Shown here one piece after another: positions 57,516 through 64,000 of a stretch of 64,000 bases of DNA (position 1 is the stretch's first letter; each line of letters starts with the position of its first letter). Source of the stretch: Streptomyces sp. R21 (GTDB lineage Bacteria; Actinomycetota; Actinomycetes; Streptomycetales; Streptomycetaceae); assembly GCF_041051975.1 (NCBI RefSeq), contig NZ_CP163435.1, forward strand, positions 2,604,001 to 2,668,000, written 5' to 3'. The position numbers and the translations under genes are program-made. The notes beneath the pieces are model-generated. The model saw nothing but the letters and a program-made list of their open reading frames with translations, did no database searches and was not told where the DNA came from.

Positions 57516-58742
57516 GTGCCTCGTACCGTCAGGGACGTCGTCTTCGTCGACGGCGTCCGCACCCCGTTCGGCAAGGCGGGCCCGAAGGGCATCTACCACG
57601 AGACCCGCGCCGACGATCTCGTCGTGAAGGCCATTCGGGAGCTGCTGCGCCGCAACCCCGGCCTCGACCCCAAGAAGATCGACGAGGTCGCCATCGCCGC
57701 GACCACGCAGATCGGTGACCAGGGCCTGACCCTCGGCCGTACGGCCGGAATCCTCGCCGGTCTCCCCCAGTCGGTCCCCGGCTACTCCATCGACCGCATG
57801 TGCGCGGGCGCGCTGACCGCCGTCACCGCCGTCGCGGGCGGTGTGGCCTTCGGTGCGTACGACGTCGCCCTCGCCGGTGGCGTCGAGCACATGGGCCGCC
57901 ACCCCATGGGCGAGGGCGTGGACCCGAACCCGCGCTTCGTCAGCGAGAAGCTGGTCGACGAGTCCGCCCTGTTCATGGGCATGACCGCGGAGAACCTGCA
58001 CGACCGCTACCCGACGATCACCAAGCAGCGCGCCGACGAGTACGCCGTGCGCTCGCAGGAGAAGGCCGCCAAGGCGTACGCCAACGGCAAGATTCAGCAG
58101 GACCTGGTGCCGATCTCGGTGCGCAACACCAACGCGGAGGTCGGCGAGACGGGCTGGGGCCTGGTCACCGCCGACGAGCCGATGCGCCCGGGCACGACCC
58201 TGGAGAACCTGTCCGGTCTGAAGACCCCGTTCCGTGTGCACGGCCGGGTCACCGCCGGAAACGCGGCCGGTCTGAACGACGGTGCGACCGCCTCGATCAT
58301 CGCGTCCGAGGACTTCGCCCGCGAGCACGACCTGCCGGTGAAGATGCGCCTCGTCTCGTACGCCTTCGCGGGCGTCGAGCCGGAGGTCATGGGCTACGGC
58401 CCGATCCCGGCCACCGAAAAGGCTCTCGCCCAGGCGGGCCTGTCCATCGAGGACATCAACCTCTTCGAGATCAACGAGGCCTTCGCCGTCCAGGTGCTCG
58501 CGTTCCTGGAGCACTACGGCATCGCCGACGACGACGCGCGCGTCAACCAGTACGGCGGCGCCATCGCCTACGGCCACCCGCTCGCCTCCTCCGGCGTCCG
58601 TCTGATGACGCAGCTGGCCCGCCAGTTCGAGGAGCAGCCGGAGGTCCGTTACGGCCTCACCACCATGTGCGTCGGCTTCGGCATGGGCGCCACGGTGATC
58701 TGGGAGAACCCGCACCACAAGGACGCCGGAGGCGACAAGTGA
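57516..58742 (+). CDS. fadA: Acetyl-CoA acyltransferase (thiolase, FadA)
   Basis: 408 residues; the GTG start follows GGAGGAG. Catalytic residues: Cys96 in SIDRMCAGAL, His in GGAIAYGHPLASSG and Cys in LTTMCVGFGMG. Other thiolase landmarks include VRTPFGKAG and NGAGxNDG-like GNAAGLNDGATA. It cleaves 3-ketoacyl-CoA in the last step of beta-oxidation. The stop overlaps the FadB start (GTGA), so the two subunits of the trifunctional complex are coupled. Confidence 0.96.
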   Translation: MPRTVRDVVFVDGVRTPFGKAGPKGIYHETRADDLVVKAIRELLRRNPGLDPKKIDEVAIAATTQIGDQGLTLGRTAGILAGLPQSVPGYSIDRMCAGALTAVTAVAGGVAFGAYDVALAGGVEHMGRHPMGEGVDPNPRFVSEKLVDESALFMGMTAENLHDRYPTITKQRADEYAVRSQEKAAKAYANGKIQQDLVPISVRNTNAEVGETGWGLVTADEPMRPGTTLENLSGLKTPFRVHGRVTAGNAAGLNDGATASIIASEDFAREHDLPVKMRLVSYAFAGVEPEVMGYGPIPATEKALAQAGLSIEDINLFEINEAFAVQVLAFLEHYGIADDDARVNQYGGAIAYGHPLASSGVRLMTQLARQFEEQPEVRYGLTTMCVGFGMGATVIWENPHHKDAGGDK

Positions 58743-60865
58743 GCACCGCTGAACTCCTGAAGGGCGCGGCCGAGCTGTTCCCCGGCGAGGTCGTCACCTC
58801 GGCGAACGTACGCCACCTGGACCTGCCGTTCGGCGCCGGGCGCTTCGCGCTCATCACGCTGGACAACGGCTTCGACCACACCAAGCCGACCACCTTCGGA
58901 CCGCAGTCGCTGGCGAACCTGAGCGCCGCCATCGACCAGGTCGAGAAGGAGGCCGCCGCCGGCGAGATCGTCGGTATCGGCGTCACCGGCAAGCCGTTCA
59001 TCTTCGCCGTCGGCGCGGACCTCAAGGGCGTGGAGCTCCTGAAGGACCACAACGACGCGCTCGCCATCGGCAAGGGCGGCCACGAGGTCTTCAAGCGCCT
59101 CTCCGCGCTCGCCGTCCCGACCTTCGCGTACTACAACGGTGCGGCGATGGGCGGCGGCGTCGAGGTCGGCCTGCACTGCAAGTACCGCACGGTCTCGAAG
59201 GCGCTCCCGGCGTTCTCGCTGCCCGAGGTCTTCCTCGGTCTGGTCCCCGGCTGGGGCGGCTGCACGATCCTGCCGAACCTGATCGGTGCGGACAAGGCCG
59301 TCTCGGTGATCATCGAGAACTCGCTGAACCAGAACAAGCAGCTCAAGGGCCAGCAGGTCTTCGACCTCGGCATCGCCGACGCCCTCTTCGAGGGTGCGGA
59401 CTTCCTGGAGCAGTCGCTGATCTGGACCGCCCAGGTGCTGAAGGGCGACGTCAAGGTCGAGCGTCCGGCCATCGACCGCGGCGAGACCTGGGACCAGGCC
59501 GTGGCGCGCGGCCGGTTCATCGCCGACAGCAAGGTGCACGGTGCGGCCCCGGCCGCCTACCGCGCCCTCGACATCATCGCCGCGGCCAAGGACGGTGACC
59601 TGCAGAAGGGTTACGACGCCGAGGACGTGGCGCTCGCCGACCTGATCATGGGCGGCGAACTGCGCGCGGGCATCTACGCGTTCAACCTCGTCCAGAAGCG
59701 CGCCAAGCGCCCGGCGGGTGCGCCGGACAAGTCCCTGGCGCGTCCGGTCACCAAGGTCGGCGTCGTGGGCGCGGGCCTGATGGCCTCGCAGCTCGCCCTG
59801 CTCTTCCTGCGCCGCCTCGAGGTGCCCGTCGTCCTGACGGACATCGACCAGGAGCGCGTCGACAAGGGTGTGGGCTACGTCCACGCCGAGATCGACAAGC
59901 TGCTCGGCAAGGGCCGCGTCAACCAGGACAAGGCCAACCGCCTCAAGGGCCTGGTCTCCGGTGTGCTGGACAAGGCCGAGGGCTTCTCCGACGCCGACTT
60001 CATCATCGAGGCCGTCTTCGAGGAGATCGGCGTCAAGCAGCAGGTGTTCGCGGAGGTCGAGGCGGTCGCCCCGGCGCACGCGATCCTCGCCACCAACACC
60101 TCCTCGCTGTCGGTGAGCGAGATGGCGTCGAAGCTGAAGAACCCCGAGCGGGTCGTCGGCTTCCACTTCTTCAACCCCGTTGCGATCCTCCCGCTCCTTG
60201 AGATCGTCCGCGGCGAGCAGACGGACGACGCCTCGCTGGCCACGGCGTTCGCCGTCGCCAAGAAGCTGAAGAAGACCGCGGTTCTCACCAAGGACGCCCC
60301 GGCGTTCGTCGTGAACCGCATCCTGACCCGCTTCATGGGCGAGATCCAGAACGTCATCGACGAGGGCACCTCGGTCGAGGTCGCCGAGAAGGCCATCGAG
60401 CCGCTCGGTCTGCCGATGTCGCCGCTGGTCCTTCTGGAGCTGGTCGGTCCGGCCATCGGCCTGCACGTCTCCGAGACGCTCAACCGGGCCTTCCCCGAGC
60501 GCTTCACCGTCTCCCCGAACCTCGCGGCCGTCGTCAAGGCGGGCAAGCGTGGCTTCTACGTGTACGACTCCGGGAAGCCGGAGCTCGACCCCGAGGTCGC
60601 CGCACTCCTCAAGCAGGGCGATGTCGCCCTCACCGAGGAGCAGGTCCGTGACCGTGTCCTCGACGCCGTCGCCCAGGAGATCGGGCTCATGCTCGACGAG
60701 GGTGTCGTCGCCGAGGCGCAGGACATCGACCTCTGCCTGATCACGGGCGCGGGCTGGCCCTTCCACCTCGGTGGGATCACCCCGTACCTCGACCGCGAGG
60801 GTGTCTCCGAGCGGGTCACCGGGAAGCGGTTCCTGGCCGAGGGCCTGGCGAGCGTTCCGGCGTAA
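58739..60865 (+). CDS. fadB: Fatty acid oxidation multifunctional enzyme FadB-like (enoyl-CoA hydratase/3-hydroxyacyl-CoA dehydrogenase)
   Basis: 708 residues. The N-terminal crotonase domain (to about 300) includes GVTGKPFIFAVGADLKG, YYNGAAMGGGVEVGLHCKYR and LPEVFLGLVPGWGG. The dehydrogenase NAD site VGVVGAGLMASQLALLF starts near 340, with VVGFHFFNPVAILPLLEIV (catalytic His) and two C-terminal 3HCDH repeats (APAFVVNRILTRF; GLMLDEGVVAEAQDIDLCLITGAGWP). It performs the hydration and oxidation steps of beta-oxidation, with the upstream thiolase. Confidence 0.96.
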   Translation: MSTAELLKGAAELFPGEVVTSANVRHLDLPFGAGRFALITLDNGFDHTKPTTFGPQSLANLSAAIDQVEKEAAAGEIVGIGVTGKPFIFAVGADLKGVELLKDHNDALAIGKGGHEVFKRLSALAVPTFAYYNGAAMGGGVEVGLHCKYRTVSKALPAFSLPEVFLGLVPGWGGCTILPNLIGADKAVSVIIENSLNQNKQLKGQQVFDLGIADALFEGADFLEQSLIWTAQVLKGDVKVERPAIDRGETWDQAVARGRFIADSKVHGAAPAAYRALDIIAAAKDGDLQKGYDAEDVALADLIMGGELRAGIYAFNLVQKRAKRPAGAPDKSLARPVTKVGVVGAGLMASQLALLFLRRLEVPVVLTDIDQERVDKGVGYVHAEIDKLLGKGRVNQDKANRLKGLVSGVLDKAEGFSDADFIIEAVFEEIGVKQQVFAEVEAVAPAHAILATNTSSLSVSEMASKLKNPERVVGFHFFNPVAILPLLEIVRGEQTDDASLATAFAVAKKLKKTAVLTKDAPAFVVNRILTRFMGEIQNVIDEGTSVEVAEKAIEPLGLPMSPLVLLELVGPAIGLHVSETLNRAFPERFTVSPNLAAVVKAGKRGFYVYDSGKPELDPEVAALLKQGDVALTEEQVRDRVLDAVAQEIGLMLDEGVVAEAQDIDLCLITGAGWPFHLGGITPYLDREGVSERVTGKRFLAEGLASVPA

Positions 60866-60884
60866 CGCTTCGCTGTGATGGTCG

Positions 60885-60917
60885 GTGCCCTGTACGCCAG
60901 GTTGGCGTACAGGGCAC
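60885..60917 (+). terminator. Strong hairpin terminator after fadB
   Basis: GTGCCCTGTACGCCA pairs perfectly with its complement over a GGT loop, 20 bases past the stop. Confidence 0.88.
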
Positions 60918-60930
60918 TCGGCGTTTGTGC

Positions 60931-60996
60931 TCTGGGGGCTCCGCCCCAGACCCCCGTTCGGCCTGAACGGCCTCGTCCTCAAACGCCGGACGGGCT
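60931..60996. repeat. Streptomyces-type intergenic repeat (copy A2)
   Basis: A TCTGGGG/CCCCAGA hairpin (60931-60950) is followed by a 25-bp segment at 60972-60996 containing CCTCAAACGCCGGACGGGCT, identical to that at 36353-36377. It abuts the stop of the minus-strand gene at 60995. Confidence 0.8.
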
Positions 60997-62011
60997 AGAC
61001 AGCCCGCCACGCCTCCAACGCCAGCCCCGGCTCGTCCTTGCGGCGGGTCAGGAGCAGCTCCCCCGTCCCGGGGGCCAGGCTCGCTGCGACCACGCGGCCC
61101 TGCTCGTCCGAGGCGAGTGACACCCCGGCGTCAGCCGGGAGTTGAGGGCCCGACTCCGTCCACCACGCACCCGCCGACTCGTCCTCGGTCGGATACGCGG
61201 CGAAGGCGACGCGACCGCTGGCCGAGCGCTGAGCGAGCAACGTGCAGTCGTGCCCGTCGAGTTCACAGCGAACGGCACTGACGGGACCGGGCCCGGCGCC
61301 GGCGAGGAGGGAGACCGGCTTGCCGCCGGGGCGCCAGGCGCAGAGGTCACCCGTGTCGTCGGTGTAGAAGAGGGTGGTGGACTCCGGCGACGTGGCGAGC
61401 GCACGGAGCGTGCCGGGACGTACCGGCGTCTCCACGGACTCCTCCAGAACCGGCTGCGCACCCGGCTCCTCCTGCCGCCAGTGCAGGAGGCCACCCGGCA
61501 CGGCCGCGTACAGCTCGACGCGTCCGGACTCCCCGGTCACCGCGGCGAGTTCCTCCTGGACGTCGCGCCCCTTGAGGTCGCGCCAGGGGTCCCAGCCGCC
61601 CTTCTCCTTCTGGGCGACCATGCCGACGCCGCCGCTCCTGTTGCGCACGAAGACGTGGGCGCGGCCCTCGGCGTCGACGGCGACGGCGGGGGTGCCCGTC
61701 CGGTCGCCCTTCTTGTCGGGGTGGCCGATCGGGGTCCAGTCGAGGGCGGCGAGCCGTGGCCGGAAGTGCGTGGAGTGGACAAGGCCGGACTCACCGGTGA
61801 CGGTGGGGCGCCAGGCGGCCAGATGGGCATAGCCGTCGGCGCCCTGACCGACGGCCAGGACGGGGTGCAGGCGCTGGTCGCCGCCGACGGTGCGCGGGGC
61901 GTCCCAGGGGCCGCCGGGGCCGTGCTCCGCCCGGCAGAGCACGGCGGCCTCCGACAGCAGGTACACACTGAGCCTGCCGTCGCGTCCGCGGAGGAGCCAG
62001 TCGCCGTTCAC
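60995..62011 (-). CDS. Beta-propeller-like hypothetical protein
   Basis: 338 residues. Repeated strand-rich blades are visible: DWLLRGRDGRLSVYLLSE, HPVLAVGQGADGYAHLAAWRP, PAVAVDAEGRAHVFVRNRSGGV, ELAAVTGESGRVELYAAVPGGLLHW and SLASDEQGRVVAASLAPGTGEL. Asp/Gly-rich turns with aromatic strand ends resemble PLL-like or tectonin-type propellers that bind sugars. There is no signal peptide. It lies downstream of the NlpC/P60 and pgsC genes on the same strand and may belong to that group. The function is unknown. Confidence 0.65.
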   Translation of the reverse strand: MNGDWLLRGRDGRLSVYLLSEAAVLCRAEHGPGGPWDAPRTVGGDQRLHPVLAVGQGADGYAHLAAWRPTVTGESGLVHSTHFRPRLAALDWTPIGHPDKKGDRTGTPAVAVDAEGRAHVFVRNRSGGVGMVAQKEKGGWDPWRDLKGRDVQEELAAVTGESGRVELYAAVPGGLLHWRQEEPGAQPVLEESVETPVRPGTLRALATSPESTTLFYTDDTGDLCAWRPGGKPVSLLAGAGPGPVSAVRCELDGHDCTLLAQRSASGRVAFAAYPTEDESAGAWWTESGPQLPADAGVSLASDEQGRVVAASLAPGTGELLLTRRKDEPGLALEAWRAV

Positions 62012-62109
62012 CGCTTCACTCTAAGTGGGGGCGGAGCCGTCGCGACGGCCAGCCCCCGCCCGGCGTACGGCCTCACCCACGAAGGGCAGGGGACGAGGCC
62101 GTACGCCGC

Positions 62110-63165
62110 TCACAGGCGCTTGGCACTGCGGAACAGCCCGGCGTAGAAGCCGTTGCCGTCGAGCCGCGAGGTACCGCCCTGGTCGCCGATCGTGGGGCCG
62201 TTCTGTTCCTTGCGGCTGGAGACGAAGATCTTGTGGCCCTCGGTGTCCGGGCCCAGGTAGATCGCGGAGTGGTCCATGTGATTGCCGGTGCGGTGGTCCA
62301 TCTTGAAGAACAGCAGATCGCCGGGCTGGAGGACATCGATGTTCGTCGGCCGGACGTACCAGGGGCTGGGGCCCTGGAGCTTGATGATGTCGACACCGGT
62401 CTTGGAGCGGGCCATGGCGTCGGCGGTGCGCGGCAGCCCGTCACCGGTCTCGTTGCCGGACCGCAGGGGGTAACGGGCACGGTAGCCGTAGACCAGACGC
62501 AGGTAGCCGGAGCAGTCCACGGAGCGCAGGCGGTCGGCGCTCGGCTGCTTCGTGGTGCCGTCCCGGAAGGTGTACGGGATGCCCAGGTAGTCGTAGAAGT
62601 CGGTCTGTTCGGCCCGGTCCACGCCGTCGGCCTTGAGGGGCCCGTAGAACGCGTGGCCCTCGTACTGGACCCCCTGGTCGTCCTTCTTGACCGGCGCGCC
62701 CGGCGTGTACTGGAAGGCGAACGCGAAGATGTCGTCCTCCTCGCTGCCGTTGTACTGCTTGAACCAGTCCTTGTACCACTGCTGCTTCTCGGCGCCCTTG
62801 GTCCAGGGCTCCGGCAGGAGGCGCACCCAGTCGTTGGTGACCACCTTGGTGCTGGTGTTGGACGGTTCGGTGAAGGTCCGCGTGGGGCCCTTGAGCGTGG
62901 CGGTGCGGGCTCCGTCCGTGTAGGTGGCGATGACCGCGCCCTTGCCGTCGCGCAGCACCGAGCGCGCCGGGTTGTTCAGCCGCTCCCAGGTCTCTTTGCC
63001 GGTCGCATTGCCCGAGCCCTGCTGGGCGTTGTCGGTGACCGACTGGGTGGCCGGGACCTTCGCCTGCTCGTCCTTGCGCAGTTCGTAGGTGAAGTAGGCG
63101 CTGCTCGCGAGCAGCGCCAGGACCGTCGCGGCGTGGACGACGGGGCGGCCTTTGCGCTTCGCCAT
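62110..63165 (-). CDS. NlpC/P60-fold peptidase, membrane-anchored
   Basis: 351 residues. A single N-terminal helix (VVHAATVLALLASSAYFTYEL) anchors it outside the membrane. The C-terminal catalytic domain holds LRSVDCSGYLRLVYGYRAR (nucleophile Cys in DCSGY), LQPGDLLFFKMD and HMDHSAIYLGPDTEGHKI (His). The region between (residues 60-190, WVRLLPEPWTKGAEKQQWY) is unique. It lies 37 bases downstream of pgsC; a role in trimming or releasing poly-gamma-glutamate, in addition to or instead of peptidoglycan, is therefore conceivable. Confidence 0.85.
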   Translation of the reverse strand: MAKRKGRPVVHAATVLALLASSAYFTYELRKDEQAKVPATQSVTDNAQQGSGNATGKETWERLNNPARSVLRDGKGAVIATYTDGARTATLKGPTRTFTEPSNTSTKVVTNDWVRLLPEPWTKGAEKQQWYKDWFKQYNGSEEDDIFAFAFQYTPGAPVKKDDQGVQYEGHAFYGPLKADGVDRAEQTDFYDYLGIPYTFRDGTTKQPSADRLRSVDCSGYLRLVYGYRARYPLRSGNETGDGLPRTADAMARSKTGVDIIKLQGPSPWYVRPTNIDVLQPGDLLFFKMDHRTGNHMDHSAIYLGPDTEGHKIFVSSRKEQNGPTIGDQGGTSRLDGNGFYAGLFRSAKRL

Positions 63166-63202
63166 GATGAGGGCTCCAGGATTGCGTCGAGTACAGGCAG
63201 GT

Positions 63203-63685
63203 TCAGGCGGACGGCAGAGCGCCCAGAAGGATTCCGGCGGTCAGGACCACATAGGTGGCCAGGGTGACCGCTCCGGTGGACAGCAGCGTCGCGCCCTTGG
63301 GCTGACGCACCAGCTGATAGCCGATCAGGCCCGGGACGATGAAGCCGAGCGTCTGGTTGGCGTACAGCAGCGGGAACTCCATCTGCAGCACGATGATCAC
63401 GGTCGCCTGGATGAGCACGCCGCTGAGCACCACGGTCGCGAACAGCCGCTTCCCGTAAAGGATCACGAAACGCTGCAGCAGCAGCGTGGTGACGTACGTC
63501 AGCACGGTCACCCCGAGCACCAGCGCGGCCCGCTGCAGGTCCTCGATCAGGGTGAGCGCGAGCCAGCCCGGCGTGATCATGCCGCCCGGCGACAGGTTGG
63601 TCGTCAGGTAGCACATGAGCGAGAACATCAGGCCCAGGCCGATGCCGATCGCGGCGATCTCGGGGGTGAGGACGGAGGGGATCAA
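63203..63685 (-). CDS. pgsC: Poly-gamma-glutamate synthesis protein PgsC/CapC-like
   Basis: 160 residues, TTG start at 63685 after AGGAG and overlapping the previous stop (TTGA). About four to five membrane helices. Family marks: GLGLMFSLMCYLTTNLSPGGMITPGWLAL (cf. the PAGLVVPGYLAL of B. subtilis PgsC), LTYVTTLLLQRFVILYGKRLFATVVLSG, and TLGFIVPGLIGYQLVRQ. PgsC supports the PgsB ligase in making and exporting poly-gamma-glutamate. The upstream gene, only its tail visible, is the expected place for PgsB. Confidence 0.88.
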   Translation of the reverse strand: MIPSVLTPEIAAIGIGLGLMFSLMCYLTTNLSPGGMITPGWLALTLIEDLQRAALVLGVTVLTYVTTLLLQRFVILYGKRLFATVVLSGVLIQATVIIVLQMEFPLLYANQTLGFIVPGLIGYQLVRQPKGATLLSTGAVTLATYVVLTAGILLGALPSA

Positions 63686-64000
63686 CGCTGTTCTCCTGGG
63701 CTGTGCCACTGCTGGCTGTCGTCGTCGGAAGACTGGGGAGGTACGCGGGGTTCGAACAGCCCGCGGGTCTGGTCCTGTCCGGCCCGGGGGCCGGTGTCCG
63801 GGCGCGCCTGCGGCACGGCGGAGGCGGGCTGCTCGCCGTAGTACGGCTGCGGCCACGGGTCGTTCGGGTTCGGGTACGGCTGCCCGTGCCCCGCCTGGCT
63901 CGCCCGATCCCGGTCCTGGTGTGCGGCGTCGCGCTGTACGGGGATCTGCGGGACGTACGGCTGCTGGGTGTAGCGCGACTCGTACGCCTGCGGGTAGCCC
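63682..64000 (-). CDS. C-terminal tail of a gene upstream of pgsC (partial)
   Basis: About 105 codons, open to the window end, on the minus strand. The visible part is low complexity: many Pro, Gln, Tyr and Asp (YTQQPYVPQIPVQRD; GQPYPNPNDPWPQPYYGEQP), ending SSDDDSQQWHSPGEQR. It overlaps the pgsC start by four bases, so it is translationally coupled. It may be the disordered tail of a PgsB-like ligase, by position only; nothing catalytic is visible. Confidence 0.6.
   Translation of the reverse strand, partial: GYPQAYESRYTQQPYVPQIPVQRDAAHQDRDRASQAGHGQPYPNPNDPWPQPYYGEQPASAVPQARPDTGPRAGQDQTRGLFEPRVPPQSSDDDSQQWHSPGEQR

Noticed and set aside
1..64000. tRNA, rRNA, CRISPR, insertion sequence, prophage or integrative element
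   Set aside because: No cloverleaf-like gene, regular spacer array, transposase, integrase or phage gene was recognised on reading both strands; short RNA genes could still be missed without a covariance search.

Overview
The window is a very GC-rich actinomycete chromosome segment, almost certainly from a Streptomyces. Codon third positions are strongly G/C biased, GTG and TTG starts are frequent, and 1- or 4-nt start/stop overlaps are common. Lineage markers include a conservon (cvnABCD plus P450s), whiI, GerW, DUF3000, HemQ/HemG/HemE in actinobacterial form, and intergenic repeats typical of Streptomyces. From about 16 kb to 61 kb the content (msrB, murC, zapE, hemQ, hemG, hemE, DUF3000, whiI, rnd, thiolase, fadB) looks like conserved chromosomal core, interrupted by accessory insertions. 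No rRNA, tRNA, CRISPR array, prophage or insertion sequence was found.

Layout. 1-2.2 kb: an MFS transporter and a GH35 beta-galactosidase (cut by the window edge) behind a LacI-type palindrome. 2.3-3.7 kb: a secreted NPP1/Nep1-like protein and a SnoaL-like protein. 3.8-8.6 kb: an overlapping trio of PknG-type kinase, four-helix membrane protein and solute-binding lipoprotein. It resembles the GlnH-GlnX-PknG nutrient-sensing module, but the binding protein looks sugar-type. 8.6-15.9 kb: a hypothetical gene, two convergent P450s (one lacking the ExxR arginine), a conservon and an AraC regulator. The hypothetical gene and the conservon have matching promoter architectures.

15.9-20.4 kb: msrB, murC, a Usp-like protein, a RibD-like reductase and zapE. 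20.6-24.3 kb: a small secreted protein, beta-carbonic anhydrase, SulP transporter and an SPFH protein. 24.4-29.1 kb: a frameshifted PhoX-like protein, gerW, a short threonyl-tRNA synthetase with a Thr-codon leader peptide and terminator, a 25-codon ORF, a polysaccharide deacetylase broken in a C9 tract, and a zinc-ribbon-like miniprotein. 29.1-34.7 kb: an ABC pair, a PTH2-like protein, and two TetR regulators with small partner genes. 34.9-40.1 kb: a DUF692 (MNIO) enzyme, DUF4142 and TIGR04222 proteins, and a secreted peptidase.

40.1-50.7 kb: hemQ, hemG, a DUF4349 lipoprotein, a flavin disulfide reductase, a rhomboid protease, hemE, DUF3000, whiI and rnd. 50.7-57.4 kb: a beta-mannoside locus (binding protein, two permeases, divergent beta-mannosidase and LacI). 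57.5-60.9 kb: the beta-oxidation pair thiolase-fadB. 61-64 kb: a beta-propeller-like protein, an NlpC/P60 hydrolase, PgsC (poly-gamma-glutamate export) and the tail of an upstream gene.

All family assignments come from reading motifs and from recall of the families. No database search was run.
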